Below are positions 26,422-35,491 of a DNA stretch of 64,000 nucleotides, one piece after another (positions within the stretch are counted from its first letter, which is position 1; every line of letters begins with the position of its first letter). A model generated the notes under the pieces. It saw only the letters and a list, made by a program, of their open reading frames with translations, was not told the origin of the DNA and did no database searches. Source of the stretch: Alistipes sp. CAG:435 (lineage in GTDB: Bacteria > Bacteroidota > Bacteroidia > Bacteroidales > UBA932); NCBI GenBank assembly GCA_000433355.1, contig FR893177.1:86822-150821 (forward strand), given 5' to 3'. A program made the translations under genes and the position numbers.

Positions 26422-26859
26422 ATGAAAAATATTTTTCTTGCGGTCGCATGTCTGGTCATTTCGATGCCTTTGGTTTTCGCGCAGCAGAATCCGCCAAGTC
26501 CGGAGGAACAGGAGAAGAAACTGTCCGAGTTCATTCAGAAAGAGGTTGACAGACTGGAGATGACGCTAAAGCTTGAGGATTGGCAGGTGTTTTACGTGGA
26601 CTCCATTCTGAATCATGATTACCGTGCCATGCAGGAAGAGATGAACAACCTGTCCTCGGCCAAAGTGTCTAACTTCGACATCTACACGAGAACCAGTGAC
26701 AAATGGGCCGAGAACATCTATGTCGCATTCCGTAAGGTGCTTAATGACAATCAGTGGGATAAATATTTGAAGAATGGCGCCGCTCGCGACAAGAAGGCGC
26801 GTGAAAAAAGAAAGGCGAAGATGGAAAAGTCTTCCGCCAAACTGCAGGAAAATGATTAA
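26422..26859 (+). CDS. small secreted hypothetical protein
   Basis: A 145-residue protein with a signal peptide (MKNIFLAVACLVISMPLVFAQQ) and a mature part rich in charged helices (EEQEKKLSEFIQKEVDRLEMTLKLEDWQVFYVDSILNHDYRAM) ending in a Lys-rich tail. It looks like a small periplasmic helical protein in the broad style of Spy/CpxP, but I do not recognise the family. The start is ATG 26422, not the upstream in-frame codons. The pheS promoter box overlaps its stop codon. Confidence 0.7.
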   Translation: MKNIFLAVACLVISMPLVFAQQNPPSPEEQEKKLSEFIQKEVDRLEMTLKLEDWQVFYVDSILNHDYRAMQEEMNNLSSAKVSNFDIYTRTSDKWAENIYVAFRKVLNDNQWDKYLKNGAARDKKAREKRKAKMEKSSAKLQEND

Positions 26860-26864
26860 CTTTG
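26857..26864 (+). promoter_or_regulatory. -7 box of pheS
   Basis: TAACTTTG, 21 bases before the pheS ATG, overlapping the stop of the preceding gene. No convincing -33 element is seen, so pheS may also be read through from upstream. Confidence 0.5.
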
Positions 26865-26885
26865 CAGGAATATTTCGGGAATATT

Positions 26886-27920
26886 ATGAAAGAAGAAATA
26901 GAAAAGCTGCTCGCGCATGTCAGCGAGCTGAATTGCAAGACCGCCAAGGAAGTAGAGGAGGCTCGTGTAAGGCTTCTCGGCAAGAAAGGAGAGATCACCA
27001 GACTGTTTGATGAGTTCAGGACATACGGTCCGGAGCTCAAGAAGGAGTTTGGCCGCAAGATAAACGAACTCAAGCAGGCCGCGCAGGCCAAGATTGACGA
27101 AATGAAAGAGCAGACGGCTTCGGAGGGTGCGTCTGATGGGCCTAAGGAGGATCTTTCCATGCCGGGGGTTCCTTTTGAACTCGGCTCCAGGCATCCTGTG
27201 TCGATTGTCCGTCAGGAGATCGTGGACATATTCAGAAAGTTCGGCTATGATGTGGCCGAGGGCCCTGAGATTGAGGACGACTATCATGTGTTCGAGGCTC
27301 TGAATTTCCCTCTGAACCACCCGGCGAGAGACATGCAGGACACTTTCTTCGTGTCCGCAGGCCATCCTGACCCGCTGTTGCTCAGAACGCATACGTCTTC
27401 CGTCCAGGTCCGCGCGATGGAGACCATGAAGCTTCCGATCCGTGTGATCTGCCCGGGACGCGTGTTCAGGAACGAGGCGATCTCCGCCCGTGCGCACTGC
27501 ATCTTCCATCAGGTCGAGGGCCTTTACATTGACGAGAACGTGACGTTCGCCGACCTCAAGCAGGCGATCCTTCTTTTCGCCCGTGAGATGTTCGGGCCGG
27601 ACACCCAGATCAGAATGCGTCCTTCCTACTTTCCGTTCACCGAGCCGTCGAGCGAGATCGACGTCAGCTGCAACATCTGCCACGGCAAGGGCTGCAACAT
27701 CTGCAAGGGAACAGGCTGGCTGGAGATCATGGGTTGCGGAATGGTTGACCCTAACGTCCTTGAGGCTTCCGGCATCGACAGCAAGAAGTACAGCGGATTC
27801 GCATTTGGAATGGGTCTGGAGCGTATCGCGATGCTCAAGTGGCAGGTCAATGACCTCCGTCACTACTTCGAGAACGACCTCCGTTTCCTGTCCGAATTCA
27901 AGACTTCGATCGAGGTATAG
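26886..27920 (+). CDS. pheS: Phenylalanyl-tRNA synthetase alpha subunit
   Basis: PheS charges tRNA-Phe as part of an (alpha-beta)2 enzyme. The 344-residue protein, starting MKEEIEKLLAHVSELN, has an N-terminal coiled coil and the class II core: motif 2 CPGRVFRNEAISARAHCIFHQ, FRPSYFPFTEPS-like RMRPSYFPFTEPSSEIDV, and motif 3 GFAFGMGLERIAML. The Cys-rich loop CNICHGKGCNICKGTGW, absent from the E. coli enzyme but seen in Firmicutes and Bacteroidetes, may bind zinc. pheT is not adjacent: a tRNA gene follows. Confidence 0.97.
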   Translation: MKEEIEKLLAHVSELNCKTAKEVEEARVRLLGKKGEITRLFDEFRTYGPELKKEFGRKINELKQAAQAKIDEMKEQTASEGASDGPKEDLSMPGVPFELGSRHPVSIVRQEIVDIFRKFGYDVAEGPEIEDDYHVFEALNFPLNHPARDMQDTFFVSAGHPDPLLLRTHTSSVQVRAMETMKLPIRVICPGRVFRNEAISARAHCIFHQVEGLYIDENVTFADLKQAILLFAREMFGPDTQIRMRPSYFPFTEPSSEIDVSCNICHGKGCNICKGTGWLEIMGCGMVDPNVLEASGIDSKKYSGFAFGMGLERIAMLKWQVNDLRHYFENDLRFLSEFKTSIEV

Positions 27921-27959
27921 AGCTTTATCGCAATTTTTTTGAAATTATTTCAGAAAAAG

Positions 27960-27990
27960 TTTGCGAATAAAGAAAAAAGCGCTACCTTTG
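27960..27990 (+). promoter_or_regulatory. promoter of tRNA-Gly(GCC)
   Basis: TTTG (27960-27963), 19 bases, TACCTTTG (27983-27990), a full consensus match, 33 bases before the tRNA. Confidence 0.8.
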
Positions 27991-28023
27991 TAATCCCAAA
28001 GCAATGCTACGGGTCACAAGTCT

Positions 28024-28096
<73 letters not shown>

Positions 28097-28101
28097 CCAG
28101 A

Positions 28102-28131
28102 GGCCATCCGGAATTCCGGATGGCCTTTTTT
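28102..28131 (+). terminator. terminator of tRNA-Gly
   Basis: A near-perfect palindrome GGCCATCCGGA / TCCGGATGGCC followed by TTTTTT, 6 bases after the tRNA. Confidence 0.9.
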
Positions 28132-28139
28132 GGTGAAAT

Positions 28140-28235
28140 CCCCGACTTGAACTCGCGGCCCGCTCCCCGAGGGAGCTGTCAGCGAAGCAGGCTGAGGGGT
28201 AACGTGGAAGTCGCGCCTCCCGCGGCACGCTCCAA
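28140..28235. repeat. GC-rich non-coding element with inverted tRNA T-arm fragment
   Basis: The segment contains GACTTGAACTCGCG (about 28144-28157), which is the inverse of the T-arm of the tRNA-Gly just upstream, then a GCTCCC/GGGAGC hairpin and the string AGCTGTCAGCGAAGCAGG. It is unlike its neighbours in base composition, has no gene, and looks like a dispersed intergenic element rather than a regulatory leader. Confidence 0.5.
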
Positions 28236-28370
28236 AATGGTACAGGAAAGCTTCTTCCCGTGTACCAATCGCCTTAAAAGTGATGATTGGTACAGGAGAG
28301 AGCCTTCCCGTGTACACAATTGCCCTAAAAGAGATGATTGGTACAGGAGAGAGCCTTCCTGTGTACCAAT
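28236..28370. repeat. three tandem ~50-bp hairpin repeats
   Basis: Three units with starts of TACAGG at 28241, 28291 and 28342 (periods 50 and 51). Each has a dyad of the form ATTGGTACAGGA ... TGTACCAAT, the third being the most perfect (28337-28370). A related hairpin recurs at 63956-63988. The stretch 28132-28508 between tRNA-Gly and the BACON gene holds only these repeats, the GC-rich element and a terminator. Confidence 0.85.
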
Positions 28371-28417
28371 CAGTGTAATTTGAGCCGTTTGTGCAGGGAG
28401 AGTGCCTTTGAGGTACG

Positions 28418-28453
28418 AAAAATCCCTCCTTCCAGTACATGCCGGAAGGAGGG
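28418..28453 (-). terminator. terminator of the TonB receptor operon
   Basis: On the minus strand a 10-bp perfect stem (CCCTCCTTCC / GGAAGGAGGG, 10-base loop) is followed by ATTTTT, 56 bases after the stop of the BACON/FISUMP gene. Confidence 0.85.
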
Positions 28454-28508
28454 AATGTGTAAGGGGTGTCGGGTCGGAACTGACCACTATCCAGCGGACT
28501 GAAACCGA

Positions 28509-29828
28509 CTACTTGTTCTTGATGCAGCGGAGAGACTGACCACCCAGATAGTTGGTGTAGCCGACGGTCGCCCTGCCTTCCATATAGGTCTTTGTGAACG
28601 TTGACATGACACCAAAGAACTGAACATTTCCGTTTTTCTCGTTTACAGTGAATCCTGTTGAGCCGAGGATGTATGACATTGACGGCTTGCCGAGATATCC
28701 ATCTACAGAGCAGTTGGCGGCGGATGTCATTGTCGAAGTGTATTTTCCGGCTGCCGTTGGAGAGGTTTTGTTGATGACTCCAGAGAAAGACCATCCGAAG
28801 CCGTCCGCATCCAAGGCTGTGATTTTGGCACCGTTGTAACCTTCATCAAAGTATGCCGCGTTCTTGTCGATGAGCGTTCCTGATTCTCCATTGGCTTTGT
28901 TGGAGTTACCGCAAAGAGCCACGAACTCCGCTCTTGTAGGGATGTGCCATCCATCCGGGCAAATGCCTTGCGCGCCTTCGAATGTCGTGTAGTTGTCCTT
29001 TGTGACCTCGGCTTTAAAGACGGTAGGGTAGTCATAGAGATAACCCTTTTCAGCAATAGCGGCTGCGTCGGTGGTAGGTTTCCCATCATCTCCAACCGGA
29101 TTCCAGACACCGTTGCCATCAGCAGGATTTGAAGAAGGAGTCTTTCCTTCCGGCACATAGCGCAGATTCTCGGCCATCCAGGTGCGGCCATCCTTCATCT
29201 TGACCGTGCGGTACTTCACGCCGGCATATTCAAGGACACTGCCTTCCTGACGGACAGAGACTTTGACTGAGGTTTCCGCATCGATAGCGAATGTGAGTTC
29301 ACCTGTACGCTCGGACTCGGTGTTGGCGGCGACAGCGATCTTCACGGTCTGCTCTGAATCGGAGGCCTTGCCGCTTGAAGGGGTGACGGTGATCCAGTCA
29401 CAGTTGTTCTGAACCGTCCAGTCCTTGTTGGTCTTGACAGTGACCTCTTTCTCGCCTGCCTCAGAGCCAAACTCAAGATCCTTTTCAGAGACGTTGAGGT
29501 TTGGCCTTCCGGTCTGGCTGATCTTTATGGTGGCCGGGGCGGCTGAACTGCTGATGTTGACAGTGCATTCGCGGTCCAGTCCGTCATTCTCCAAAACGGT
29601 GACGATGATTGTCTCATTGCCGTTGCCGCTTGTCTTGTTTATCGAAACCCAGTCCTTGATGCCGGTTATTTCCCAAGCCGTATTTGACTCGATGGTGACA
29701 TTCTTGCTTGACGCGCTTCCGTCGAAGGCAAGACTCTCGGGACTAACCTTGAGGGAAGGATCCTCGTCCTTTGTGCATGCGCCCAGCAACAGGGCGGCCG
29801 ATGCGAGAAGATAGAAAAACTTTTTCAT
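28509..29828 (-). CDS. BACON/FISUMP domain lipoprotein
   Basis: A 439-residue lipoprotein: signal MKKFFYLLASAALLLGAC, then two BACON-type beta-sandwich domains (about 25-105 and 108-195; signatures NTAWEITGIKDWVSINKTSG and NKDWTVQNNCDWITVTPSSG), then a C-terminal domain of the Fibrobacter succinogenes major paralogous (FISUMP) type, with GVKYRTVKMKDGRTWMAENL, CPDGWHIPTRAEF and GGQSLRCIK. BACON domains are associated with surface glycan or mucin binding. It is the last gene of the operon led by the TonB-dependent receptor at 35473 and lies 27 bases after the DUF6850 gene. Confidence 0.88.
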   Translation of the reverse strand: MKKFFYLLASAALLLGACTKDEDPSLKVSPESLAFDGSASSKNVTIESNTAWEITGIKDWVSINKTSGNGNETIIVTVLENDGLDRECTVNISSSAAPATIKISQTGRPNLNVSEKDLEFGSEAGEKEVTVKTNKDWTVQNNCDWITVTPSSGKASDSEQTVKIAVAANTESERTGELTFAIDAETSVKVSVRQEGSVLEYAGVKYRTVKMKDGRTWMAENLRYVPEGKTPSSNPADGNGVWNPVGDDGKPTTDAAAIAEKGYLYDYPTVFKAEVTKDNYTTFEGAQGICPDGWHIPTRAEFVALCGNSNKANGESGTLIDKNAAYFDEGYNGAKITALDADGFGWSFSGVINKTSPTAAGKYTSTMTSAANCSVDGYLGKPSMSYILGSTGFTVNEKNGNVQFFGVMSTFTKTYMEGRATVGYTNYLGGQSLRCIKNK

Positions 29829-29855
29829 GATCGTTTGTTATTTGATAAAAACTTG

Positions 29856-31433
29856 CTAAAACTCGTAACCAATCCTGACAGCGCTTCCCGACCTGTCCGA
29901 TCCGCCGCAATGGACGATGTCGAACCCGTGGAGCCAGCTGCAGGAGACCTCGGCGTAAAGGCCGCGGGTCTTGCCAATGGAAAAATCGTACCGAAGCGAA
30001 AGCGCTGCCCCGAGGCGGACGGCGTTCTCCCACTCGTTCCAGAGGTTGTACCACGATTCGGGACGGAAAGGAGACGCGCCGTGATCCGCACCTTCGCCGG
30101 TCATCCCGGCGGTCTCGTCCCTGAAGCCTTTGAGAAAATCAAGGCCGCACCCAAGCCTGAACCTTCCCAGCCTGAACTGCGCCGCCGCGGAAGCGCTGAC
30201 AATCTCCTCATTTCCTTTGAATGAATATGGATCCACAGCCGACGACAGCTCGTTCCCCTTGGCGTATCCCGCTTCGGCATGAATCCTGTAAAGCCACGAC
30301 AACTGCCCGGTGCCGTAGAAGGAATATTCAGTGGCGACTCTCATCCTCCTGCGCTCGAAGATCCGGTTGTGTCCGTAGGTGACGGGAACAGTGACGCCTC
30401 CGGAGGAAACCTTGTCGATGACATATTCATTGTTCCACTGCCGGAACCAGTTGTAGCGGATTCTGAAGATGTTGGTTCCATTGCCGGTCTCATGTCTGTA
30501 GCCAAGGCGCGCGGTGACACTCCGTCCGGGGAACCGGAAGAACGTGTAGGATTTCTCGCCGACCCCTCCACTGGACGCAAGCCATTCAATGTCAGCGTAT
30601 AATGCTCCGTCTGCCAGAGGACGCTCAATCTGGGCCGAGGCTCCGTAGGAATATTCCTTGACGGTGAATCTGTCAAGTCCGGATTCGGAAAGGTGGATGC
30701 CGCTGCCGTTCCAGACCTGCTGGACTCCGTACATCATGCCTTTGTCGAGGAAAGCGTAGTAAGAGTCCGCCGTGGCCGTGCCGATCTGCTCGGCCTGGAT
30801 GGATTCGGAGTTCTTGCTGAATATCATGGCCGCGCCGACCGTCCACTTGTCCAGTCTCAGTACAGCCGACGGAGTGACGGTCATGTCAAGACGATAGTTG
30901 GTGTGCCTGATGTCTTTGCGCTTGGCGTAGTTGTCTGACTCGAAATCCATTTTTGCTCCGACGGTCAGGCGGTCGTTCAAAGGAACTGCTATGCCTCCCG
31001 AGAACATGTAGGTCTGCAGGGTCTTGTCACCGGGGGTGAACTCAAGCACATCGACAGGGTAATACCCTGGCCTTATGAACATCGAGCCGCACATGTCTTT
31101 TCCCTGTTTCTGGGCGAACGAGAACGAGCCTGTCATCGAGAACCTGTCCAGATCGACCCTCGTATTGGCTGCCGCCCCGGCCTGCCATGATGAGGATGAC
31201 TCGTAGGAGGGTTTGAAATCTCCTCCGTTCATTCCTCCGTGTAGCTCGGCGTATGATGCCTTGACAGGGGTACCGTTCCTGATGCCGCTGATGTTTCTTC
31301 CGTCGTTCCAGAAACTGTTGTCCTGGATCTTGTCGTAGGCTGTCTGGGCTGACGCCGCGCGAACACTCAGCGCCCAAAGCGCCACGGTCACAAGCGCCGC
31401 CCTATTTGTGAAGACTTTGAGTTTCGCGTTCAT
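29856..31433 (-). CDS. DUF6850 family outer-membrane protein
   Basis: A 525-residue secreted protein, start ATG 31433 with signal MNAKLKVFTNRAALVTVALWALSVRAASAQ. The rest is a run of alternating aromatic beta strands (SSWQAGAAANTRVDLDRFSMTGSFSF; GASAQIERPLADGALYADIEWL) ending in RIGYEF with a terminal Phe, the hallmark of a beta-barrel outer-membrane protein. It fits the DUF6850 family that accompanies DUF4876 and TonB receptors in Bacteroidetes. Its first 32 bases overlap the end of the DUF4876 gene. Function unknown; probably part of an uptake complex. Confidence 0.78.
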   Translation of the reverse strand: MNAKLKVFTNRAALVTVALWALSVRAASAQTAYDKIQDNSFWNDGRNISGIRNGTPVKASYAELHGGMNGGDFKPSYESSSSWQAGAAANTRVDLDRFSMTGSFSFAQKQGKDMCGSMFIRPGYYPVDVLEFTPGDKTLQTYMFSGGIAVPLNDRLTVGAKMDFESDNYAKRKDIRHTNYRLDMTVTPSAVLRLDKWTVGAAMIFSKNSESIQAEQIGTATADSYYAFLDKGMMYGVQQVWNGSGIHLSESGLDRFTVKEYSYGASAQIERPLADGALYADIEWLASSGGVGEKSYTFFRFPGRSVTARLGYRHETGNGTNIFRIRYNWFRQWNNEYVIDKVSSGGVTVPVTYGHNRIFERRRMRVATEYSFYGTGQLSWLYRIHAEAGYAKGNELSSAVDPYSFKGNEEIVSASAAAQFRLGRFRLGCGLDFLKGFRDETAGMTGEGADHGASPFRPESWYNLWNEWENAVRLGAALSLRYDFSIGKTRGLYAEVSCSWLHGFDIVHCGGSDRSGSAVRIGYEF

Positions 31434-32643
31434 AGAAATCGTTCGTTGAGTTGTTTGTGTCCTGAAGAACCTCGTAACCTGCCTCAGCCGAGGCCTCCTC
31501 GTCGGTTTTCCGGAACAGGGTATGACCTTTGAATGTGTTTGACTGATAGACGAATCCGGCATCTATGGAAGGCATGAGCCTTTTCGTGTTCGATGTGGAG
31601 CGCCCGTCAAAGACCTCCACTCCGTCCAGTATCCATCCGGTAGGCACGGTGACCACATAGTCATTGGTGCTGCCTGGAATCTGAATGACATTCTCACTTC
31701 TTGACGAGCCTCCGCTTGGAGCGACGAATTCCTGAATTGTCATCCCCTTGGCCTTGAAGATTACGATGACCGGAGATGAGATCGAGACGGCATAAGCATT
31801 GGCGATTCCGGTCTTGATCACCAGATTAAGGATATGATCATTGCGGATCCTGTCTCCCGGAGCGGGGTGGTAGGTGGTGTTCGGAAAGTTGTTCGGGCCG
31901 TTGTTGTAGCAGACAAAATAGTCAGGATTGTTGAGGTTCACTGAAAGAGGGACATTGACCGTGTGGTCGATCGCACCGTTGATGCAGATGACGGCGTCCT
32001 CGCCCGGCTTCAGAGGGAATGTCTTCCCGTCGCCTTCAATCTGCCATACCGCCTGGATGATGGGCACAAAGGGCTTGAACACGGTATTCCCCTCCTCATC
32101 CTTTGATGTCCAAGGGTTTGTCGCCGTTGAATTGTAAGGAGAGGCTGTCCCGAAGCAGAGGCTGTCCAGATAGACGGTTTCGTCAATGTTGTTGTGCAGG
32201 ATCACATACTTGTCCGTCTGGTACGTTCCCTCTTTAGGGGCCATGCTGCATCCTCCGACATAGATTTCTTTGATAACGATCGACCCTCCTTCCGAGCGTT
32301 CGAGAGGAAGCGAGATTTCCGAATCTCCGGAGATGGAGACCTTGTCAGCCGTTCCATTGAATATGCTGGATCCTTTTCTGTCCGAAGTGGAGATCAGGTA
32401 AAGCCCGTCGGGCAGCCTCATGATCACCTTACCCCCGTCGTCAGTCAGAGCTGAGGAAGAACTTCCGTTCAGGATGTTCTGCACAGAAACGTTGACTCCG
32501 GCACGCGCCAGATCCTCGTAGCCTTCCGGCCAGACCGGCTTGATTGTCACGGTGTTGATATCTGAATATGCCGCCGGGATGTCCATGCATCCAAGGCAGG
32601 TCAGAGCCATTAATGAATATGTCAATAAACGCTTAAGCCTCAT
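31402..32643 (-). CDS. DUF4876 domain lipoprotein
   Basis: A 413-residue predicted lipoprotein, start ATG 32643 (MRLKRLLTYSLMALTCLGC, lipobox Cys19). The first domain resembles a carboxypeptidase-regulatory-like beta sandwich (VNVSVQNILNGSSSSALTDDGGKVIMRLPDGLYLIS). The rest matches the DUF4876 type, with IVIKEIYVGGCS, DKYVILHNNIDETVYLDSLCF and DAVICINGAIDH. It starts 4 bases after the TonB receptor stop, so it is probably the receptor's surface lipoprotein partner, the place taken by SusD in glycan systems. Ligand unknown. Confidence 0.82.
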   Translation of the reverse strand: MRLKRLLTYSLMALTCLGCMDIPAAYSDINTVTIKPVWPEGYEDLARAGVNVSVQNILNGSSSSALTDDGGKVIMRLPDGLYLISTSDRKGSSIFNGTADKVSISGDSEISLPLERSEGGSIVIKEIYVGGCSMAPKEGTYQTDKYVILHNNIDETVYLDSLCFGTASPYNSTATNPWTSKDEEGNTVFKPFVPIIQAVWQIEGDGKTFPLKPGEDAVICINGAIDHTVNVPLSVNLNNPDYFVCYNNGPNNFPNTTYHPAPGDRIRNDHILNLVIKTGIANAYAVSISSPVIVIFKAKGMTIQEFVAPSGGSSRSENVIQIPGSTNDYVVTVPTGWILDGVEVFDGRSTSNTKRLMPSIDAGFVYQSNTFKGHTLFRKTDEEASAEAGYEVLQDTNNSTNDFYERETQSLHK

Positions 32644-32647
32644 GTTC

Positions 32648-35473
32648 TTAGAATTTAAGCCTGCAGGTGAGTCCATAGTAGAAGGCCGGTGTGAAGATCG
32701 CGCTTACTCCGGTGGCATAACTTGTGACGTAACGTCTTGAGTTGGTGAAGTTATTGGCGAAGAACGAGAGCGACACGTGGTCGCCGATCTCCTTTGTTAT
32801 GCTGAGGTTGGCGGAGAAATAAGGATCGTAGCCATCTTTCGCGAAAGTGTAGATGTTCCCCGAGCGGATGACAAGGCGGGCCAGATCCGGGTTCGAGGCG
32901 CAGTCCTCCGTCCAGTCCAGCACGTTCCCTTCCAGATCCATGTACTTGACCGGGTGGATCGCCGTATAGGACTTCCCGTCGTAGATGTCTCCTCCGGTAG
33001 GATTGTTGGAATCCTCACTGACCGTGAACGCGTATGTCTTGCCGTCATATTCGGACAGATTCTGAGAGTGTCTCATCAGCGCCGCCTCCAGTCTTACCGT
33101 GACGATCAGCCGCGCCTGTGGAATGTGGGTGATCGCAGTGAGGTTCGCGTCGATGTTGTCCGTGGCCTTGCCATTGATCACGGAATTGCCTCCCGCATAG
33201 ATTCCGACATACTGGTAGGATCTGTCGGCCAGTGAGGTGTGCTGCCAGCCGGTGTTGTAGTAATAATAAGGAGTGTCGTCCACATAGCGGCTGTGGCTGT
33301 AGGAGGCGTCCAGCCTGAAGGATGTCCTGATCGGCCTGATCTCCGGGAAATCAGCGGTCAATTCCACTCCGGATCTGCGGATGGATTTTCCGTTGCCCTG
33401 AACGCTGGAGTTCACGAACGTGCGGTCGTTCACCTTGGTGTCCATCTCTGTCCAGCTCGCTCCATTGTCTCCGCTCACTGAGATCACACCGGTGTGCTGA
33501 TCGACCTTGAATGTCGGGTCAGCAGGCATTGTGAAACCGTCAGGGAGCATGCTGATGCGGTTGTTCACAGGTGTGTAACTGTTCTGCATCGCATAAGGAT
33601 TACGGGTGATGTTGAGGAATCCGACGAGCGACAGTCTCACGCCGCCATATTCAGCGTCAATGCCAATCTCCGAGTTTGAGTTGCTCTGCCATTTCAGGCC
33701 GGGGTTGTATTTTATTGAATATGGTACCGTATGATAGGCATAGGCTGCCTGTCCAGAGGTCCCGTAGGACGCTCCGAAGACCTGGATGTCACGGTATTCC
33801 TGCCTTGGGTAGAGGATGAAGAACGACGGCAGTTTCTGGGTGATGCCCCAACCCCCTCTGATGGCCAGATGCCTGCCCAATGACCATTTGGCGTTCAGGC
33901 GAGGGGAGAGTGTCCGCAGGTTGTCGTAGGAGGAGTTCTTGATGAGGACGTTCTCCCATCGGAGTCCGGCGCTGAGGTTCAGCGATGTCTTGCCGATCGG
34001 CAGTGTGAGGTTGTCCTCAATGTAGCATGCGGCGTTGTGCATGTAAGGATAGTCTTTGTAAGGCCTTGGACGGTAGCCGTTGGCGGCCAGGGACGGATCT
34101 TCATAGTATTCCCCCTCACCGACATTGCCGTCGGCTTTCCAAGTGGCTCCGGCCTTGAGCACGCTTTTGACTTTACCCCAATGCTTCAGCCAGTTGTAGT
34201 GAAGCCCGAGGGAGTAGTCCAGCTCCCTTGAGTCCTCGACCAGATCGGAGTAGAAGGTGAGAGGCAGGGCGTCGGCAAGGCTGTAACCCTCCTCGGCATA
34301 GTGGACAGATGGCTGCGAGGAACCGTATGAATTATATTCATGAGCCTTTGAGAGCTTGTCATGGTAATAAGCTGAGCCTTCGAGCCTTATGTTTGTCACC
34401 CAGCTTTTGTTCAGCAGCCAGAGCAGTTTGAAGTGCGGCGTCAGGACATAGTCCCTGACTTTTGAATATTCATCAGAGAACAGGTCCGGGTCGTTCTTGC
34501 TGTTCATGCCTCCAAGGTTGCCCGAGATTCCGGCCTCAAGGCGTAGTCTCTTGGCGAATGTGTTGCTGTAGTCCAGCGTGAAGCCCCTTCTGGTGTAGGA
34601 TGTGTAAGGCGAGGTCAGCTTCTTTGTGGCCTTGGCCCATTCCATGCTGACGTTGAGGACTCCGTTGCGGTCTCCGAGGTCGAATCCTTTGGACGCGCTG
34701 GTTTCGTAGGTCCTTGGGTTGACCGAGAACGTGACGTTGGCAGGGGTCTTGCCTTTTTTGGTGATAACGCGGATCATTCCGCTGTTGAGGTCGCCGTATT
34801 CGGCCGAAGGCACTCCGGTGATGACCTCCACGGATTCGATGTTATCGACAGAGATGCTTCTCGTCCCCGTTCCTTCCATCTTTCCGAAACTTGCGTTGCC
34901 GCCGATGCGCACTCCATCGACCTCTATGGCCGTTCCGAATGCGGCGTTGCCCGCCGTCGAACCTCCGCTGCGGAGCGACAGCACGTTGTTCGTGGTCAGA
35001 TCCGGATTGATGGTCTTTCCTCCCGGCAGCAGGGCGGAGATGTCGGCCATGTTGGACATCTGGAGATGATCCAGCGCGCCACGTCCGATTTTCTGTGTCG
35101 TGTTGATGTTGTCTTTGGATTTCTCCGCTGTCACCACCACGCCTTCCAGCGCCAATGAACTGACAGTCAGTCTGATCTCCAGACCGGTAAGATCTCGCTT
35201 CACTGAAATACGCTGGTTCACGTCAACGTAGCCAAGGCAGGAGACATTCATGTCATAGTCTCCCTGCTGCACACCGTCAAGGCTGAACTTTCCGTTGAGG
35301 TCGGAAACAGCCCAGAGGTAATTTCCGTCCAGCCGGAATACAGCCCCGGCTACAGCCTCTCCGCTCTTGGAGTCCACGACCTTGCCGTTCATCTTGAGCG
35401 GTCCGGCGGCCAAGGTTGAGACTGAAAACATCAACAGGGCCACCAGCGTCATTATGAGATTCGATGCTTTCAT
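32648..35473 (-). CDS. TonB-dependent receptor
   Basis: A 941-residue outer-membrane transporter. After signal MKASNLIMTLVALLMFSVSTLAAG comes a carboxypeptidase-like domain (about 28-110: VVDSKSGEAVAGAVFRLDG), the TonB-box region (LEGVVVTAEKSK), the plug with VDGVRIGG and VEVITGVPSAEYGDLNSGMIRVITKKG, and a 22-strand type barrel ending FYYGLTCRLKF. It heads a four-gene operon with DUF4876, DUF6850 and BACON/FISUMP genes; there is no SusD. Substrate is unassigned. A palindrome overlaps its promoter. Confidence 0.93.
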   Translation of the reverse strand: MKASNLIMTLVALLMFSVSTLAAGPLKMNGKVVDSKSGEAVAGAVFRLDGNYLWAVSDLNGKFSLDGVQQGDYDMNVSCLGYVDVNQRISVKRDLTGLEIRLTVSSLALEGVVVTAEKSKDNINTTQKIGRGALDHLQMSNMADISALLPGGKTINPDLTTNNVLSLRSGGSTAGNAAFGTAIEVDGVRIGGNASFGKMEGTGTRSISVDNIESVEVITGVPSAEYGDLNSGMIRVITKKGKTPANVTFSVNPRTYETSASKGFDLGDRNGVLNVSMEWAKATKKLTSPYTSYTRRGFTLDYSNTFAKRLRLEAGISGNLGGMNSKNDPDLFSDEYSKVRDYVLTPHFKLLWLLNKSWVTNIRLEGSAYYHDKLSKAHEYNSYGSSQPSVHYAEEGYSLADALPLTFYSDLVEDSRELDYSLGLHYNWLKHWGKVKSVLKAGATWKADGNVGEGEYYEDPSLAANGYRPRPYKDYPYMHNAACYIEDNLTLPIGKTSLNLSAGLRWENVLIKNSSYDNLRTLSPRLNAKWSLGRHLAIRGGWGITQKLPSFFILYPRQEYRDIQVFGASYGTSGQAAYAYHTVPYSIKYNPGLKWQSNSNSEIGIDAEYGGVRLSLVGFLNITRNPYAMQNSYTPVNNRISMLPDGFTMPADPTFKVDQHTGVISVSGDNGASWTEMDTKVNDRTFVNSSVQGNGKSIRRSGVELTADFPEIRPIRTSFRLDASYSHSRYVDDTPYYYYNTGWQHTSLADRSYQYVGIYAGGNSVINGKATDNIDANLTAITHIPQARLIVTVRLEAALMRHSQNLSEYDGKTYAFTVSEDSNNPTGGDIYDGKSYTAIHPVKYMDLEGNVLDWTEDCASNPDLARLVIRSGNIYTFAKDGYDPYFSANLSITKEIGDHVSLSFFANNFTNSRRYVTSYATGVSAIFTPAFYYGLTCRLKF

Positions 35474-35491
35474 TTAGAACTGGTTGATTGG

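Noticed and set aside
26856..27863. Long frame antisense to pheS
   Set aside because: Shadow of the coding strand; pheS is certain.
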